The notes: generated from the sequence alone by a model not told the origin. A DNA stretch of 59,680 nucleotides from Elusimicrobia bacterium GWD2_63_28 (GCA_001799895.1 MGUI01000016.1:1-59680); one strand, 5' to 3'; shown: positions 8,464-17,364, counted from the stretch's first letter. Made by a program: numbers and translations.

Positions 8464-9762
8464 ATGGAAAAAATCGAGAAACTCATTAAAGAAAGAAAGG
8501 CCAAGGTCGGCATTGTCGGCATGGGCTACGTGGGCCTGCCTCTGGCCGTGGAATTCGCCAAGGGAGGCTTCGCCGTGACCGGCTTCGAGGTGGACGCCCA
8601 GAAGGTGCGGGACCTGAAAGCCGGCATCTCCTACATAAGCGACGTCTCCACCGAAACGGTGGGCGCCCTGGCCAAGAAAGGCCTGCTGACCGCCACCCTC
8701 GATTTTTCCGCCCTCAGGAAAATGGACGCCGTCATAATCTGCGTTCCCACCCCCCTGCGCAAGAGCAAGGATCCGGACGTTTCCTATATAGTGGCCTCGG
8801 TACAGGAGGCCCGCAAGTACCTCAGGCGCGGGCAGATCATCATACTCGAGAGCACCACCTACCCCGGCACCACCAAGGAGCTGGTGAAGCCCATGCTGGA
8901 AGCCGGCCCCCTCAAGGCGGGCAGGGATTTCTACCTGGCCTTCTCGCCCGAGCGCGTGGACCCGGGCAATCCCAAGTACGGGGTGAAGAACACCCCCAAG
9001 GTGGTCGGCGGCCTCACCCCCGCCTGCACCCGGCTGGCCGGCCTGCTTTACGCCGCCGTCATAGACCGTGTGCTCGAGGTGACCAATACCGAGACCGCCG
9101 AGCTGGTGAAGCTGCTCGAGAACACCTTCCGCGCCGTCAATATCGGCATGATGAACGAGATGGCCCTGATGTGCAACAAGCTGGGCCTCGACGTCTGGGA
9201 GGTCATCAACGCCGCGGCCTCCAAGCCCTTCGGCTTCATGCCCTTCTACCCCGGCCCCGGCATAGGCGGCCACTGCATCCCGCTGGACCCGCATTACCTC
9301 GGCTGGAAGATGAAGACCCTCAATTTCGAGCCGCGCTTCATAGAGCTGGCCGGCGCCATCAATTCCTCCATGCCGGAGCACGTGGTGGCCCGCCTGGGCG
9401 AACTGCTCAACACCCGCGGCAAGGCGCTGAGCCGCTCGAAGGTGCTGATGATAGGCATGGCCTACAAGCCCGACATCGCCGACCACCGCGAAAGCCCGGC
9501 GCACGACGTGCTGATACTGCTGGAGAAGACCGGCGCCGCGGCCGACTACTACGATCCTTACGTGGCCGAGACCGACCTGGAAGGCGAGACCCGCCGCTCA
9601 AGGAAGGACGCGCTGAAGAAGATAAAGGAGTACGACTGCGTGATGATAGTCACGCCGCATTCCTGCATAGATTACGCGGATATCGTTAAGCGGGCCCGCC
9701 TGGTCTTCGACACCAGGAACGCCACCAAAGGGCTCAAAGGGAAGAACCTCTACCGCCTATGA
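8464..9762 (+). CDS. UDP-GlcNAc/ManNAc-type nucleotide-sugar 6-dehydrogenase
   Basis: Oxidises C6 of a UDP-sugar to the uronic acid with two NAD+. The Rossmann motif GMGYVGLPLA is at residues 20-29 and the catalytic Cys lies in PGIGGHCIPLDPHYL. The form GGHCIPLDP is typical of the WbpA/TviB/WecC branch (N-acetylated sugars) rather than UDP-glucose dehydrogenase. The 432-residue length fits. The role is probably surface polysaccharide precursor supply. Its stop overlaps the start of the histidine kinase gene as ATGA. Exact substrate is not resolved. Confidence 0.92.
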   Translation: MEKIEKLIKERKAKVGIVGMGYVGLPLAVEFAKGGFAVTGFEVDAQKVRDLKAGISYISDVSTETVGALAKKGLLTATLDFSALRKMDAVIICVPTPLRKSKDPDVSYIVASVQEARKYLRRGQIIILESTTYPGTTKELVKPMLEAGPLKAGRDFYLAFSPERVDPGNPKYGVKNTPKVVGGLTPACTRLAGLLYAAVIDRVLEVTNTETAELVKLLENTFRAVNIGMMNEMALMCNKLGLDVWEVINAAASKPFGFMPFYPGPGIGGHCIPLDPHYLGWKMKTLNFEPRFIELAGAINSSMPEHVVARLGELLNTRGKALSRSKVLMIGMAYKPDIADHRESPAHDVLILLEKTGAAADYYDPYVAETDLEGETRRSRKDALKKIKEYDCVMIVTPHSCIDYADIVKRARLVFDTRNATKGLKGKNLYRL

Positions 9763-11744
9763 CCGATGCCCAGGACCCCAAACTGCTCTGGTTCAGCTTC
9801 CTCAAGATCTTCACCCGCGCGCTGACCCAGATAAACCTCTACAAGCCCGACCACCCCCAGGTGAAGCTGGCGCTGGAAGAGGGCCAGTCCCTGCTCACGC
9901 AGATCGCCGATTCCCTCAACGGGGGAGACCTCTCCATCACCCTCGACAGCGACAAGCTGCTGATAAACGGCACGCCGCTGCTGACGGCGGACAAGCTGCC
10001 CAACTCCCTCAAGAACCTGTTCACCAGGTTCCGCATCCAGACCATCACTTTCTCCAAAGGCGCCGACGCGAACGACCTGCTGGTCCTCTGCCAGGTGCAG
10101 GCCCACAAGGGCGACGCCAAGACTTTCCTCAAAGAGCGGGACATCACCAGGATAAAGCTCGACGAAGCCATGTACGCGAAGATCGGCCCCGGCGGCCTGC
10201 CGGCAGGGACCGGAGCCGGGCAGGGGCCCGGCGGCGGACAAGGGCCGGGCGCTGGACCCGGGACCGGCGGCGGGCAGGGCGCGGGGCCGGGGGCCGGCGG
10301 CGGGCAGGGTGCCGCGGCGGGACAGGGCCCGGGCGCAGGAGAAGGCGCTGGCGGCGGGCCAGGCGCCGGCGCGGGACCGGGCGCGGGCGGCGGACAAGGG
10401 TCCGGCGCGGCGGCCGCGGATAAATTTTCGGGACAGCTGGAAAACCTGGGGTTGGAGTCGGCGCTCGCCGAAGTGGTCGCGCGCGTCACCCCCGACCCGG
10501 AAGAGCGGCGCCGCATCATGCTGCTGCTGACCGCCAAGTTCAAGCAGGAGATGGAAAACACGGTGAACAGGGCGCTGGAAGGCATCCGCGGCGAGAAAAA
10601 GAAGGTAGAGAACGACATGGTCCGCGCGGAATCCGTCATGACCAGCATCGCCGACGGCGTGGTGGTGGTCGACCGGGAAGGCAAGATCATAATGATGAAC
10701 CCCCAGGCCGAGGCCATCTCCGGCCGCCCGCTCCTGGAACTCTCGGGCAAGAAGATAGTGGACCTGTCTCAGCTGGAAAGCCAGGTCATCTCGCTGGCCC
10801 GGGAAATCTACTCCGACAGCCGGGCCGACATTTCCAAGGACGTCTCCCGCACAGGCCCGGCCGAGCTGGCCGAGACGGTTAAAAAAGCCACGGCCATCAT
10901 CCAGAACGAGGACGGCAAGATCGTCGGTACGGTCTCCATCCCCACCGACGCCGTAAAGCTGAAGCAGGCCGAGCAGCTGCAGCAGGATTTCATCGCCAAC
11001 ATGACCCACGAGCTGCGCTCGCCCCTCACTTCCATCAAGGCCGCGCTGGAGCTGATGAGCCGCGACGCCGCCAGCAGCGAGGGCGACCGCGGCGTGCTCA
11101 ACACCGCCATCCGCAATACCGAGCGCCTGAACTCCATCATCACCGACATCCTGGATTTCTCCAAACTGCAGTCCGGCAAGCTGGTCTTCCGCCAGGAGGA
11201 CGAGGTCCCCGACGAGATAGTCCGCGAGGCCATAGATTCCATGCGCGCCTGGGCCACCTCCAAAGGGCTGAAGCTGGAAGCCAGCGTGCCGCCCAACCTG
11301 CCCAGGGTCTACGCCGACAAGCGCCGCACGGTGCAGGTGCTGATCAACCTTATTTCCAACGCCATAAAGTTCACCCCGTCAGGCGGCTCCATACAGGTTT
11401 CCGCCGACGCGGGAAAAGACGCCGCCTCGGGCTTCGTTTTCTTCGCGGTGAAGGACACCGGCGCCGGCATAAAGCAGGAAGACCAGGCCAAGATCTTCGA
11501 GAAGTTCGTGCAGGCCGCCTCCGGCGAGAAGGTGAGCGGCACCGGCCTGGGCCTGGCCATCACCAAGGCCATGGTCATCATGCAGGGCGGCAAGGTAACC
11601 CTGGAGAGCGAGCCGGACCGCGGCTCCACCTTCCGCGTCTCCATGCCGGTCTACAAGGGCCACGCGGAACCGCAGACTTTCGAGCCCATGCCCGAAACGC
11701 GGGAAGAGGCCAAGGCCTGGTGGAAAAAGCTGCTGGGCATGTAG
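9759..11744 (+). CDS. Soluble PAS-containing sensor histidine kinase with glycine-rich linker
   Basis: The 661-residue protein has no obvious transmembrane helix. Residues 1-140 form an unrecognised N-terminal domain. Residues 143-217 are a Gly/Pro/Gln/Ala-only linker built from GPGAGGGQG-like units. A PAS-like domain spans about 290-400, then HisKA with His417 in NMTHELRSPLTS and an ATPase domain with N box NLISNAIKF, DTGAGI (567-572) and GTGLGLAI (594-601). It is translationally coupled to the sugar dehydrogenase. No response regulator adjoins it, so its partner is unknown. Confidence 0.92.
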   Translation: MTDAQDPKLLWFSFLKIFTRALTQINLYKPDHPQVKLALEEGQSLLTQIADSLNGGDLSITLDSDKLLINGTPLLTADKLPNSLKNLFTRFRIQTITFSKGADANDLLVLCQVQAHKGDAKTFLKERDITRIKLDEAMYAKIGPGGLPAGTGAGQGPGGGQGPGAGPGTGGGQGAGPGAGGGQGAAAGQGPGAGEGAGGGPGAGAGPGAGGGQGSGAAAADKFSGQLENLGLESALAEVVARVTPDPEERRRIMLLLTAKFKQEMENTVNRALEGIRGEKKKVENDMVRAESVMTSIADGVVVVDREGKIIMMNPQAEAISGRPLLELSGKKIVDLSQLESQVISLAREIYSDSRADISKDVSRTGPAELAETVKKATAIIQNEDGKIVGTVSIPTDAVKLKQAEQLQQDFIANMTHELRSPLTSIKAALELMSRDAASSEGDRGVLNTAIRNTERLNSIITDILDFSKLQSGKLVFRQEDEVPDEIVREAIDSMRAWATSKGLKLEASVPPNLPRVYADKRRTVQVLINLISNAIKFTPSGGSIQVSADAGKDAASGFVFFAVKDTGAGIKQEDQAKIFEKFVQAASGEKVSGTGLGLAITKAMVIMQGGKVTLESEPDRGSTFRVSMPVYKGHAEPQTFEPMPETREEAKAWWKKLLGM

Positions 11745-11746
11745 GC

Positions 11747-11776
11747 TTGTTATCCGGCCCCGATAAATCATAAAAT
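11747..11776 (+). promoter_or_regulatory. Candidate tRNA promoter
   Basis: TTGTTA and TAAAAT are separated by 18 nt and placed 24 nt before the mature tRNA 5' end, as expected for a sigma-70 promoter. The evidence is pattern only. Confidence 0.45.
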
Positions 11777-11799
11777 ATATCCTCAGTCGTTCTTTAAAT

Positions 11800-11874
11800 G
11801 CGCTCGTATCTCAACGGATAGAGTCCCGCCCTGCGAAGGCGGGTATACAGGTTCGATTCCTGTCGAGCGCACCA
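11800..11874 (+). tRNA. tRNA-Arg, anticodon GCG
   Basis: A complete cloverleaf with encoded CCA. The acceptor stem GCGCTCG/CGAGCGC is fully paired, the anticodon stem CCGCC/GGCGG encloses loop CTGCGAA, and the T stem ACAGG/CCTGT has loop TTCGATT. The D arm is CTC/GAG with a T-T apposition at 10-25. The anticodon is GCG, reading CGC, one of the commonest Arg codons in this window. Most bacteria instead read CGN with an ACG anticodon modified to ICG. Confidence 0.93.
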
Positions 11875-11887
11875 GATTTTTACCGTC

Positions 11888-11934
11888 GAAGGCAGCGGAA
11901 AGTAAGAAAAACACACTTACCTTCAGTTGCCTTC
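11888..11934 (+). other. Imperfect hairpin between tRNA and Cys-rich peptide gene
   Basis: GAAGGCA/TGCCTTC and inner GTAAG/CTTAC pair around an internal loop, 18 nt before the peptide start. It could end the tRNA transcript or form a leader structure. Confidence 0.35.
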
Positions 11935-11951
11935 TTCTCTTAGGGGGACAT

Positions 11952-12137
11952 ATGTCCGAGAATAAAGAAGAAAAGAAAGTGGAAACCAAGACCGGCAAGT
12001 ACGTCTACGACGCCAAGCTGGGCAAAGTCGTGAAGGTTTCAGACGAAGTCCCGGGCCTGAAGAAAGGCGCGGGAGCCTCCGACACCTGCCCCATCAACCC
12101 CGGCGGCCACAAGTGCAACGGTTGCTGCGGCCACTGA
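11952..12137 (+). CDS. Small Cys/His-tailed protein, possible metal-binding protein or modified peptide
   Basis: A 61-residue protein that I do not recognise. It begins with a Lys/Glu-rich stretch (residues 1-16), continues with KYVYDAKLGKVVKVSD, and ends with a compact tail carrying four Cys and two His (CPINPGGHKCNGCCGH). An AGGGGG site sits 4 nt before the ATG. The next gene, a ThiF-like E1 enzyme, starts 14 nt after its stop. The tail could hold a metal ion or be a substrate of the E1 enzyme. Both ideas are inferences from layout. Confidence 0.7.
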   Translation: MSENKEEKKVETKTGKYVYDAKLGKVVKVSDEVPGLKKGAGASDTCPINPGGHKCNGCCGH

Positions 12138-12151
12138 AGCCCCGCCGGGCA

Positions 12152-12781
12152 ATGACCAGGCTGGAAACCGAGATCTTCTCCCGGCACGAAAAGACCGTGC
12201 TGGCCGCGCTGCGTTCCGCCACGGTGGGCGTGGCCGGGGCCGGCGGGCTGGGGTCCAATGTCGCCGTCTCGCTGGCCCGCGCCGGCGTGGGCAGGCTGAT
12301 CCTCGCCGACTTCGACAAGATAGAGCCGTCCAACCTGAACCGCCAGCAGTTCGCCGTCCGGCAGATCGGCAAGCGCAAGGCGGCGGCCCTGGCCGCCAAC
12401 CTTAAGCTGATAGCCCCCTTCACCGCGGTCAAAGCCTACGACGCCAAAGTCGGTCCGGCCAATATAGAGAAACTCTTTGGCGGCGCCGATATATTGATCG
12501 AGGCCTTCGACCGGGCCGAAGAAAAGGGCATGCTGATAAACGCCTGGCTGAAGCTGCACCCCGACCGGCCGGTAATAGCCGCGTCGGGCCTGGCCGGCTA
12601 CGGCGGCAACTCCAAATTAAAGACGCGGCGCATGGGCAGCCTCTATATCTGCGGCGACGGCGCCAGCCAGTGCCCTCCCGGGATCAGCCCGATGGCGCCG
12701 CGCGTGGCCCTGGTGGCCAACATGCAGGCCAATTTAGCGGTAGAACTGCTGATGAAAATAAAGGGGAAAAAGAATGTTTAA
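12152..12781 (+). CDS. ThiF-family E1-like adenylyltransferase
   Basis: The 209-residue protein carries the ATP-binding [17 protein letters not shown] and the family motif [16 protein letters not shown]1-like enzymes adenylate the C-terminal glycine of ubiquitin-like sulfur carriers (ThiS, MoaD) or, in some peptide pathways, a peptide C terminus. The length fits the short ThiF family 2 proteins. The ATG at 12152 is chosen because homology starts at once; an in-frame ATG at 12113 would overlap the preceding gene. No ThiS, ThiG or ThiH gene lies near it. It overlaps ppnP by 8 nt. Confidence 0.85.
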   Translation: MTRLETEIFSRHEKTVLAALRSATVGVAGAGGLGSNVAVSLARAGVGRLILADFDKIEPSNLNRQQFAVRQIGKRKAAALAANLKLIAPFTAVKAYDAKVGPANIEKLFGGADILIEAFDRAEEKGMLINAWLKLHPDRPVIAASGLAGYGGNSKLKTRRMGSLYICGDGASQCPPGISPMAPRVALVANMQANLAVELLMKIKGKKNV

Positions 12782-13058
12782 AACCAATGAATACTTCGAC
12801 GGCAAGGTAAAGTCCATAGCGTTCACCGCCGGCGGAGGCGCCGCCACCGTGGGCGTAATGGCTCCCGGCGACTACGAGTTCGGCACCGTGAAAAAGGAAA
12901 TAATGACCGTGGTCAGCGGCAAGCTCACCGTCAAACTGCCCGGCGAGGCCGACTGGATGGACTTCCCCAAGGGCGGCACCTTCACAGTGGCCCCCAACTC
13001 CAAGTTCCTCCTGAAGGTCGGCGAAGACACCGCCTACCTCTGCCTCTACGTGGATTGA
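12774..13058 (+). CDS. ppnP: Pyrimidine/purine nucleoside phosphorylase (DUF1255)
   Basis: A 94-residue single-domain cupin matching the PpnP/YaiE family in length and sequence (FEVP-like core with GDYEFGT and [14 protein letters not shown]). Family members cleave nucleosides with phosphate to the free base and ribose-1-phosphate. It overlaps the ThiF-like gene by 8 nt, so the two are probably cotranslated, and it ends just before an intrinsic terminator. Confidence 0.9.
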   Translation: MFKTNEYFDGKVKSIAFTAGGGAATVGVMAPGDYEFGTVKKEIMTVVSGKLTVKLPGEADWMDFPKGGTFTVAPNSKFLLKVGEDTAYLCLYVD

Positions 13059-13074
13059 GGGCGGGAGCGGAAAT

Positions 13075-13103
13075 AAAAAACCCCGGGCGGTCCCGGGGTT
13101 TTT
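13075..13103. terminator. Bidirectional intrinsic terminator
   Basis: Stem ccccggg/cccgggg with loop cggt, A run on the left and T run on the right, between convergent ppnP and the pilT-like gene. Confidence 0.88.
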
Positions 13104-13120
13104 CATTTTACGGCGCGGCG

Positions 13121-14548
13121 CTACTCCTCGATGCCTTCCAGTTTCAGGAATATGCTCTTGGACTTCAGCGCGGCGGCGAAGGCCTGCTTGTCCACGGCCT
13201 TAATGTAGGCCTCCTCCGGCGACACCACCTTGTCGCAGACCAGCTTGAACAGCGCGTCGTTGAGCACCGTCATGCCCGACTTCTTGCTGGTCTGCATGGT
13301 GGACGGGATCTGGTAGATCTTGCCCTCGCGGATCAAATTGGAGACGGCGCTGTTGACGAACAGGACCTCCATCGCGGCCACGCGCCCGCCGCCCGTTTTC
13401 TTGCACAGCGTCTGCGAGATCACGCCCTTGAGCGAAGTGGACAGCATGGTCCTTATCTGCGCCTGCCTGTCGGCCGGGAACTGGTCTATGATGCGGTCCA
13501 CCGTGGAGGCGGCCGTGGTGGTGTGCAGCGTGCCGAACACCAGGTGCCCGGTCTCGGCGGTCTCGATGGCGATGGCGATGGTCTCCAGGTCGCGCATCTC
13601 GCCCACCAGCACGATGTCGGGGTCCTCGCGCAGCGCGGCGCGCAGCGCCTGCGAGAAGCTCTGCGTGTGCACGTGCACCTCGCGCTGGTTGATCAGGCAG
13701 TTCTTCTTCTGGTGCACGAACTCGATGGGGTCCTCGATGGTAATGATGTGGTCCTTGCGGTGGCGGTTGATGAAATCCACCAGCGCGCACAACGTGGTGG
13801 ACTTGCCCGAGCCCGTAGGCCCGGTCACCAGCACCAGGCCCTTGGACAGGTAGCAGAGGTCCAGCACTTCCTTCGACAGCCCCAGTTTCTCCGCCGTCAC
13901 TATCTCTATCGGGATCTGGCGGAACACGGCGCCCATGCCGAACCTGTCCAGGAAAACGTTCGCGCGGAAACGGGCCAGGCCCGGTATCTCGTAGGCGAAG
14001 TCCGTGTCGTGCGTCTTGGCGAACTGCTCGGCGTTGTGGGGCGGCAGGATGGCCTCCAGCAGCGGCGCCATCTTCTCCGTTTTTACCGGCGGCAGGTCAG
14101 GCAGCTCGGACATGTCGCCGTGCAGGCGTATCATGGGCTTGTGCCCCGAGGTTAGATGCAGGTCCGAAGCCCCCAGCTGGCACATCTTGCGCAGCAGGCC
14201 GTTTATTTCCGGCTCGCCCGCCAACGGGGCGCCCAGCGGGCCGTCCGCCTTCCTGGCGCCCACAAAAACCCTGGCGAGCACGCCTTTGCCCTCTACTGAG
14301 AAAGAGATTACTATGGTCTTGCCGAACGCGGTGTATTCAAACACCGTCGGCTTATTGTTAGCTATGGTAGCGGCGGCGTCCGGCGGGGCCACTTCCCTGA
14401 TCAGCCCCACCACCTGTTGCACCGTCAGCTCCTGGTTGAGCAGCGGCACAAAGGCGCCGTTGCTCTTCAGGAGCGGCGCCGCGCCCGGCTCCAGTATGAC
14501 CTCCTGCCCGGGCTGCAGCTTTTCTATAAGTTTATCCAGTTGTGCCAT
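13121..14548 (-). CDS. pilT: PilT-family twitching motility ATPase with extra N-terminal domain
   Basis: Hexameric ATPase that retracts type IV pili. From about residue 115 the protein follows PilT: GASDLHLTSGHKP, DTDFAYEIPGLARFRANVF, Walker A GPTGSGKST (243-251), Walker B DPDIVLVGEMRD and the His-box region TGHLVFGTLHTTTA. At 475 residues it is about 120 longer than usual. The extra N terminus (1-100) has the same order of features as the PilT N-domain (residues 135-212), suggesting a degenerate duplication. No other pilus gene is in the window. Confidence 0.92.
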   Translation of the reverse strand: MAQLDKLIEKLQPGQEVILEPGAAPLLKSNGAFVPLLNQELTVQQVVGLIREVAPPDAAATIANNKPTVFEYTAFGKTIVISFSVEGKGVLARVFVGARKADGPLGAPLAGEPEINGLLRKMCQLGASDLHLTSGHKPMIRLHGDMSELPDLPPVKTEKMAPLLEAILPPHNAEQFAKTHDTDFAYEIPGLARFRANVFLDRFGMGAVFRQIPIEIVTAEKLGLSKEVLDLCYLSKGLVLVTGPTGSGKSTTLCALVDFINRHRKDHIITIEDPIEFVHQKKNCLINQREVHVHTQSFSQALRAALREDPDIVLVGEMRDLETIAIAIETAETGHLVFGTLHTTTAASTVDRIIDQFPADRQAQIRTMLSTSLKGVISQTLCKKTGGGRVAAMEVLFVNSAVSNLIREGKIYQIPSTMQTSKKSGMTVLNDALFKLVCDKVVSPEEAYIKAVDKQAFAAALKSKSIFLKLEGIEE

Positions 14549-14572
14549 ATTCCCCCGTGTCCGACGGACGCT

Positions 14573-15295
14573 TTAGAATTCCCAGGTCAACCCCGCGAAG
14601 AAATAGTTTAGCCAGGCGAAAGTGTAGACCTCCCCGGCCCCCGAGCCGCCTTCCAGGAACCGGTAGCCTGCGCGCGCCCGCAGCCCCGGCCTGAGGTCGC
14701 GGCTGACGGAGAGGGCGGCGTCTTCGGCCCGCCCCTGCGGCGCGGCCAGGCCCTCGAAGTCGAACAGCAGCGCCCAACCGGGCCGGAAACCCCAGTCGGC
14801 GGAAAAAGCCGCCAGCGGCACGAAGCCGGTATTTTTAAACTCGGAGGACTGGGTCCCGTTATCCAGCTGTACCGCCGCGTGCCTCATCTTGAGCGCGCCG
14901 CCGGCGCGCAGGCGCAGCGCGCCCTCGCGCCTGAATTCGTAGAGATAGCGGACCCGGTAGGAATTGAACTTATAGACGGCCTCGGTCCTGACCCCGGCCG
15001 GGAAGGTCACGCCGTCAAAAACCACGGTTTTAGGAAGGACTCCTTCCGACTTCAGGGTCAACGGCGCGGCCAGCAAAGACCAGTCGTGCCTGCCGCTCAC
15101 GCGGCCTAAGCGGAACCGGGCGAAAGCGGCCGTCTCCGACTTCAGGTCGTCCGTCAGGGAAAAGCGCGTGCCGCCGTCCAGCGGGACTTTGGCGGTATTG
15201 TGCCCGGCCCAGGCGGCGCCGGCGTCGGCCTCCAGGTAATACTGAGCGCCGGCGGGGCACGCAAGCAGCAGCAGCGCGAGTGTTAATTTCAGCAT
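14573..15295 (-). CDS. Predicted outer-membrane beta-barrel protein
   Basis: The 240-residue protein has a clear signal peptide (MLKLTLALLLLACPAGA) followed by alternating hydrophobic and polar strands rich in Tyr, Phe, Trp and Arg. It ends in Phe (GLTWEF), the usual C-terminal signature for outer-membrane barrel assembly. Size suggests an 8-10 strand barrel. I do not recognise a specific family. It lies between the carrier gene (3 nt upstream) and the pilT-like gene (24 nt downstream). Confidence 0.78.
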   Translation of the reverse strand: MLKLTLALLLLACPAGAQYYLEADAGAAWAGHNTAKVPLDGGTRFSLTDDLKSETAAFARFRLGRVSGRHDWSLLAAPLTLKSEGVLPKTVVFDGVTFPAGVRTEAVYKFNSYRVRYLYEFRREGALRLRAGGALKMRHAAVQLDNGTQSSEFKNTGFVPLAAFSADWGFRPGWALLFDFEGLAAPQGRAEDAALSVSRDLRPGLRARAGYRFLEGGSGAGEVYTFAWLNYFFAGLTWEF

Positions 15296-15298
15296 AGT

Positions 15299-15526
15299 TC
15301 AGCCGCCAGAGTAGATGTGAGAGATGACCACCCGGTCGCCGTCGTCTATCGTGTCGCTGTTCGCCACGGCCCTGCCGTTGCGCGTGATGATGGTCGGCCG
15401 CTTCTTATCTATCTTCACGAAAGCGGACAGCTCCCCGGCCGTCATGGGCCCCGGGAGCTGCACCACTTTCTCGCTGAACCCGCCCTCGTAAATGAGCGGG
15501 CCGATAAGCTTGACCGTAACCTTCAT
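15299..15526 (-). CDS. MoaD/ThiS-like sulfur carrier protein
   Basis: A 75-residue ubiquitin-like protein ending in the Gly-Gly (HIYSGG) needed for thiocarboxylate formation. The fold signature MTAGELSAF...NGRAVANSDTIDDGDRVVI matches MoaD/ThiS. Its ATG overlaps the oxidoreductase stop as TGATG, so the two are coupled. Small MoaD-like proteins next to tungsten aldehyde oxidoreductase genes are known and are thought to serve the pterin cofactor. The activating E1 could be the ThiF-like protein at 12152. Confidence 0.87.
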   Translation of the reverse strand: MKVTVKLIGPLIYEGGFSEKVVQLPGPMTAGELSAFVKIDKKRPTIITRNGRAVANSDTIDDGDRVVISHIYSGG

Positions 15527-17364
15527 CAGCTCAATTTCGCGTGTTTCCCGGCCGCCGCGGCCTCGTCAGCGAGCCCCAGCTTCTTGAGCGTCTCCAGCGT
15601 CGGAATGCCGCGCTTATCGTAACCGCGAGCATCGTAGTAATGCTGCAGCAGCGAGTCGTACTTGTCGTATTCCAGCACCACGCCCTTCTGCGGGCCTTCG
15701 GTGTCGGCGTTGCTCTTGTCGAACCAGACCGCCGGCGGGTAGTCGTCCTTGCGGGTAACGTTCGGGAACTCGCGCAGGTAATGCAGCTTGATCATGGAGT
15801 AGGCGCGGTCGGCCGCCGTCCAGAAATTATCCAGCGTCCAGTCCAGGCCGGTGACGGCGTTGAAGAACTTGGGATAGTTCTCCAGCTCGTAGCCCACTTC
15901 CACCCAGGGGAAGCGGCAGGCCACCAGCATTTCGAACAGGCCGCCGCGGATGCGCTGCAGTTCTATCACCTTGGCGGCCTTCTCGGGGCCGTAGCTTTCG
16001 CGCTTGCTGTGCTTGAGCTCGAAGGTGATGATCCACGCCTCGCGGTGATGGCCGCCTATGGCCGCCACGCCGAAGGCCAGCGCCTGGCCGGGAATAGACT
16101 TGCAGTTGTAGGCGGCCATCTCCAGGCCTTTCACCTGCATGGCGTAATCGGCGGAGTTCTTGCCGTAGACCTTGGCGGCCTTCAGCGCGCCGTCGGCCAG
16201 CAGATTGCCGGCCTCGCCCTTACGGGTTGCTATGTCCCAGAGCAGCGTTTTGCCCTTATCGGCGTCGCCGAACTTGAAGTCGCCCTTCGTCGCGCCATGC
16301 TCGATGGCGTCGGCGTAGAAGCCCAGCACCGCGCCGGCCGAGATGGTGTCCAGGCCGTAGTCGTCGCACAAATAATTGAGCGACCCGACCTTCTTGAGGT
16401 CGAACACGTTGACGTTCGGGCCCAGCATGCCGATATTCTCGTAGTCCAGCTCGCTCTCGCGGCCTTCGTCGTCGTGGATGGTGATGCCGCAGTGCATGGT
16501 GCAGCTGGGGCAGCCGTAGGTGGCGATGCGGGCGTCGTTAAGGCGCTCGCCGTCTATCTTGTGCGCCTCGGGATGGGAGGTCTTGCGCATGTTCTGCACC
16601 GGCAGGCCGTTGACCTCGTTGCACCAGGCCAGCACGGCGTTGGTGCTCTGCTTGCTCCAGCCTGTCTTCTGGTCCAGCTCACGGGCCTTCTTCAGGCCCT
16701 CGATACCGAGCTTCTTCATCAGCTCCGGGTCGGCCTGCGGTATCTGCTTGGTGCCTTTCACCACTATGGCCTTGAGCATTTTGGAACCCATCACGGCGCC
16801 GATGCCGGGGCGGCCGCCTGCGCGGCCTTCCAGGCTGCGGATCACGGCGAACAGCACCTTGTTCTCGCCGGCCTGGCCGATGTTGAGCACGCCGGCGTTC
16901 CGGCCGTGCTTCTTATAGATCCATTCATTGCCGAAGTAGGTGCCCTTGCCCCACATCTCGGCGGCGTCAAGGAACTCCACCTTGTCGTCCTCGATGTTAA
17001 GGTAGGTAGGGGCGTCGGCCGCGCCCTCGATTATCATGGCGTCGTAGCCGGCTTTGCGCAGCTGGCTGGAAACGTTGGAGCCCAAATTGCCGTCGCCGTA
17101 AAAGCCGGTCAGCGGGCTCTTGGCGGCCACCACAACCTTGCCGGTGTTGGGGGCAGGGATGCCGGCTATGGGGCCGAGCGCCACCACCAATTTGTTCTCG
17201 GGGCCGAGCGGGTCTATGCCGGGCTTGAGTTCGTCAAAAAGTATTTTAGCCGCGAAGCCGCGGCCGCCTACCCACTTCTGCGCGAATTCTTCGGTAAAGG
17301 ATTCTTTCTTCCAGGTCTTGTCGGTGAGATTAACCCTGAGTATGTAGCCGGTCCAGCCGTTCAT
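15526..17364 (-). CDS. Aldehyde:ferredoxin oxidoreductase (tungsten bis-pterin enzyme)
   Basis: Oxidises aldehydes to carboxylic acids with ferredoxin as electron acceptor, in the cytoplasm under anoxic conditions. The 612-residue protein starts with the family N terminus (GYILRVNLTDKTW) and has the pterin-binding GGRGFAAK. The [4Fe-4S] ligands are Cys285-x2-Cys288-x3-Cys292 (GCPSCTMHC) and Cys483. No signal peptide is present. It is coupled to a MoaD-like carrier, and the same window carries tungstate uptake and pterin cofactor genes. Tungsten rather than molybdenum is inferred from family and neighbours; the aldehyde substrate is unknown. Confidence 0.94.
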   Translation of the reverse strand: MNGWTGYILRVNLTDKTWKKESFTEEFAQKWVGGRGFAAKILFDELKPGIDPLGPENKLVVALGPIAGIPAPNTGKVVVAAKSPLTGFYGDGNLGSNVSSQLRKAGYDAMIIEGAADAPTYLNIEDDKVEFLDAAEMWGKGTYFGNEWIYKKHGRNAGVLNIGQAGENKVLFAVIRSLEGRAGGRPGIGAVMGSKMLKAIVVKGTKQIPQADPELMKKLGIEGLKKARELDQKTGWSKQSTNAVLAWCNEVNGLPVQNMRKTSHPEAHKIDGERLNDARIATYGCPSCTMHCGITIHDDEGRESELDYENIGMLGPNVNVFDLKKVGSLNYLCDDYGLDTISAGAVLGFYADAIEHGATKGDFKFGDADKGKTLLWDIATRKGEAGNLLADGALKAAKVYGKNSADYAMQVKGLEMAAYNCKSIPGQALAFGVAAIGGHHREAWIITFELKHSKRESYGPEKAAKVIELQRIRGGLFEMLVACRFPWVEVGYELENYPKFFNAVTGLDWTLDNFWTAADRAYSMIKLHYLREFPNVTRKDDYPPAVWFDKSNADTEGPQKGVVLEYDKYDSLLQHYYDARGYDKRGIPTLETLKKLGLADEAAAAGKHAKLS

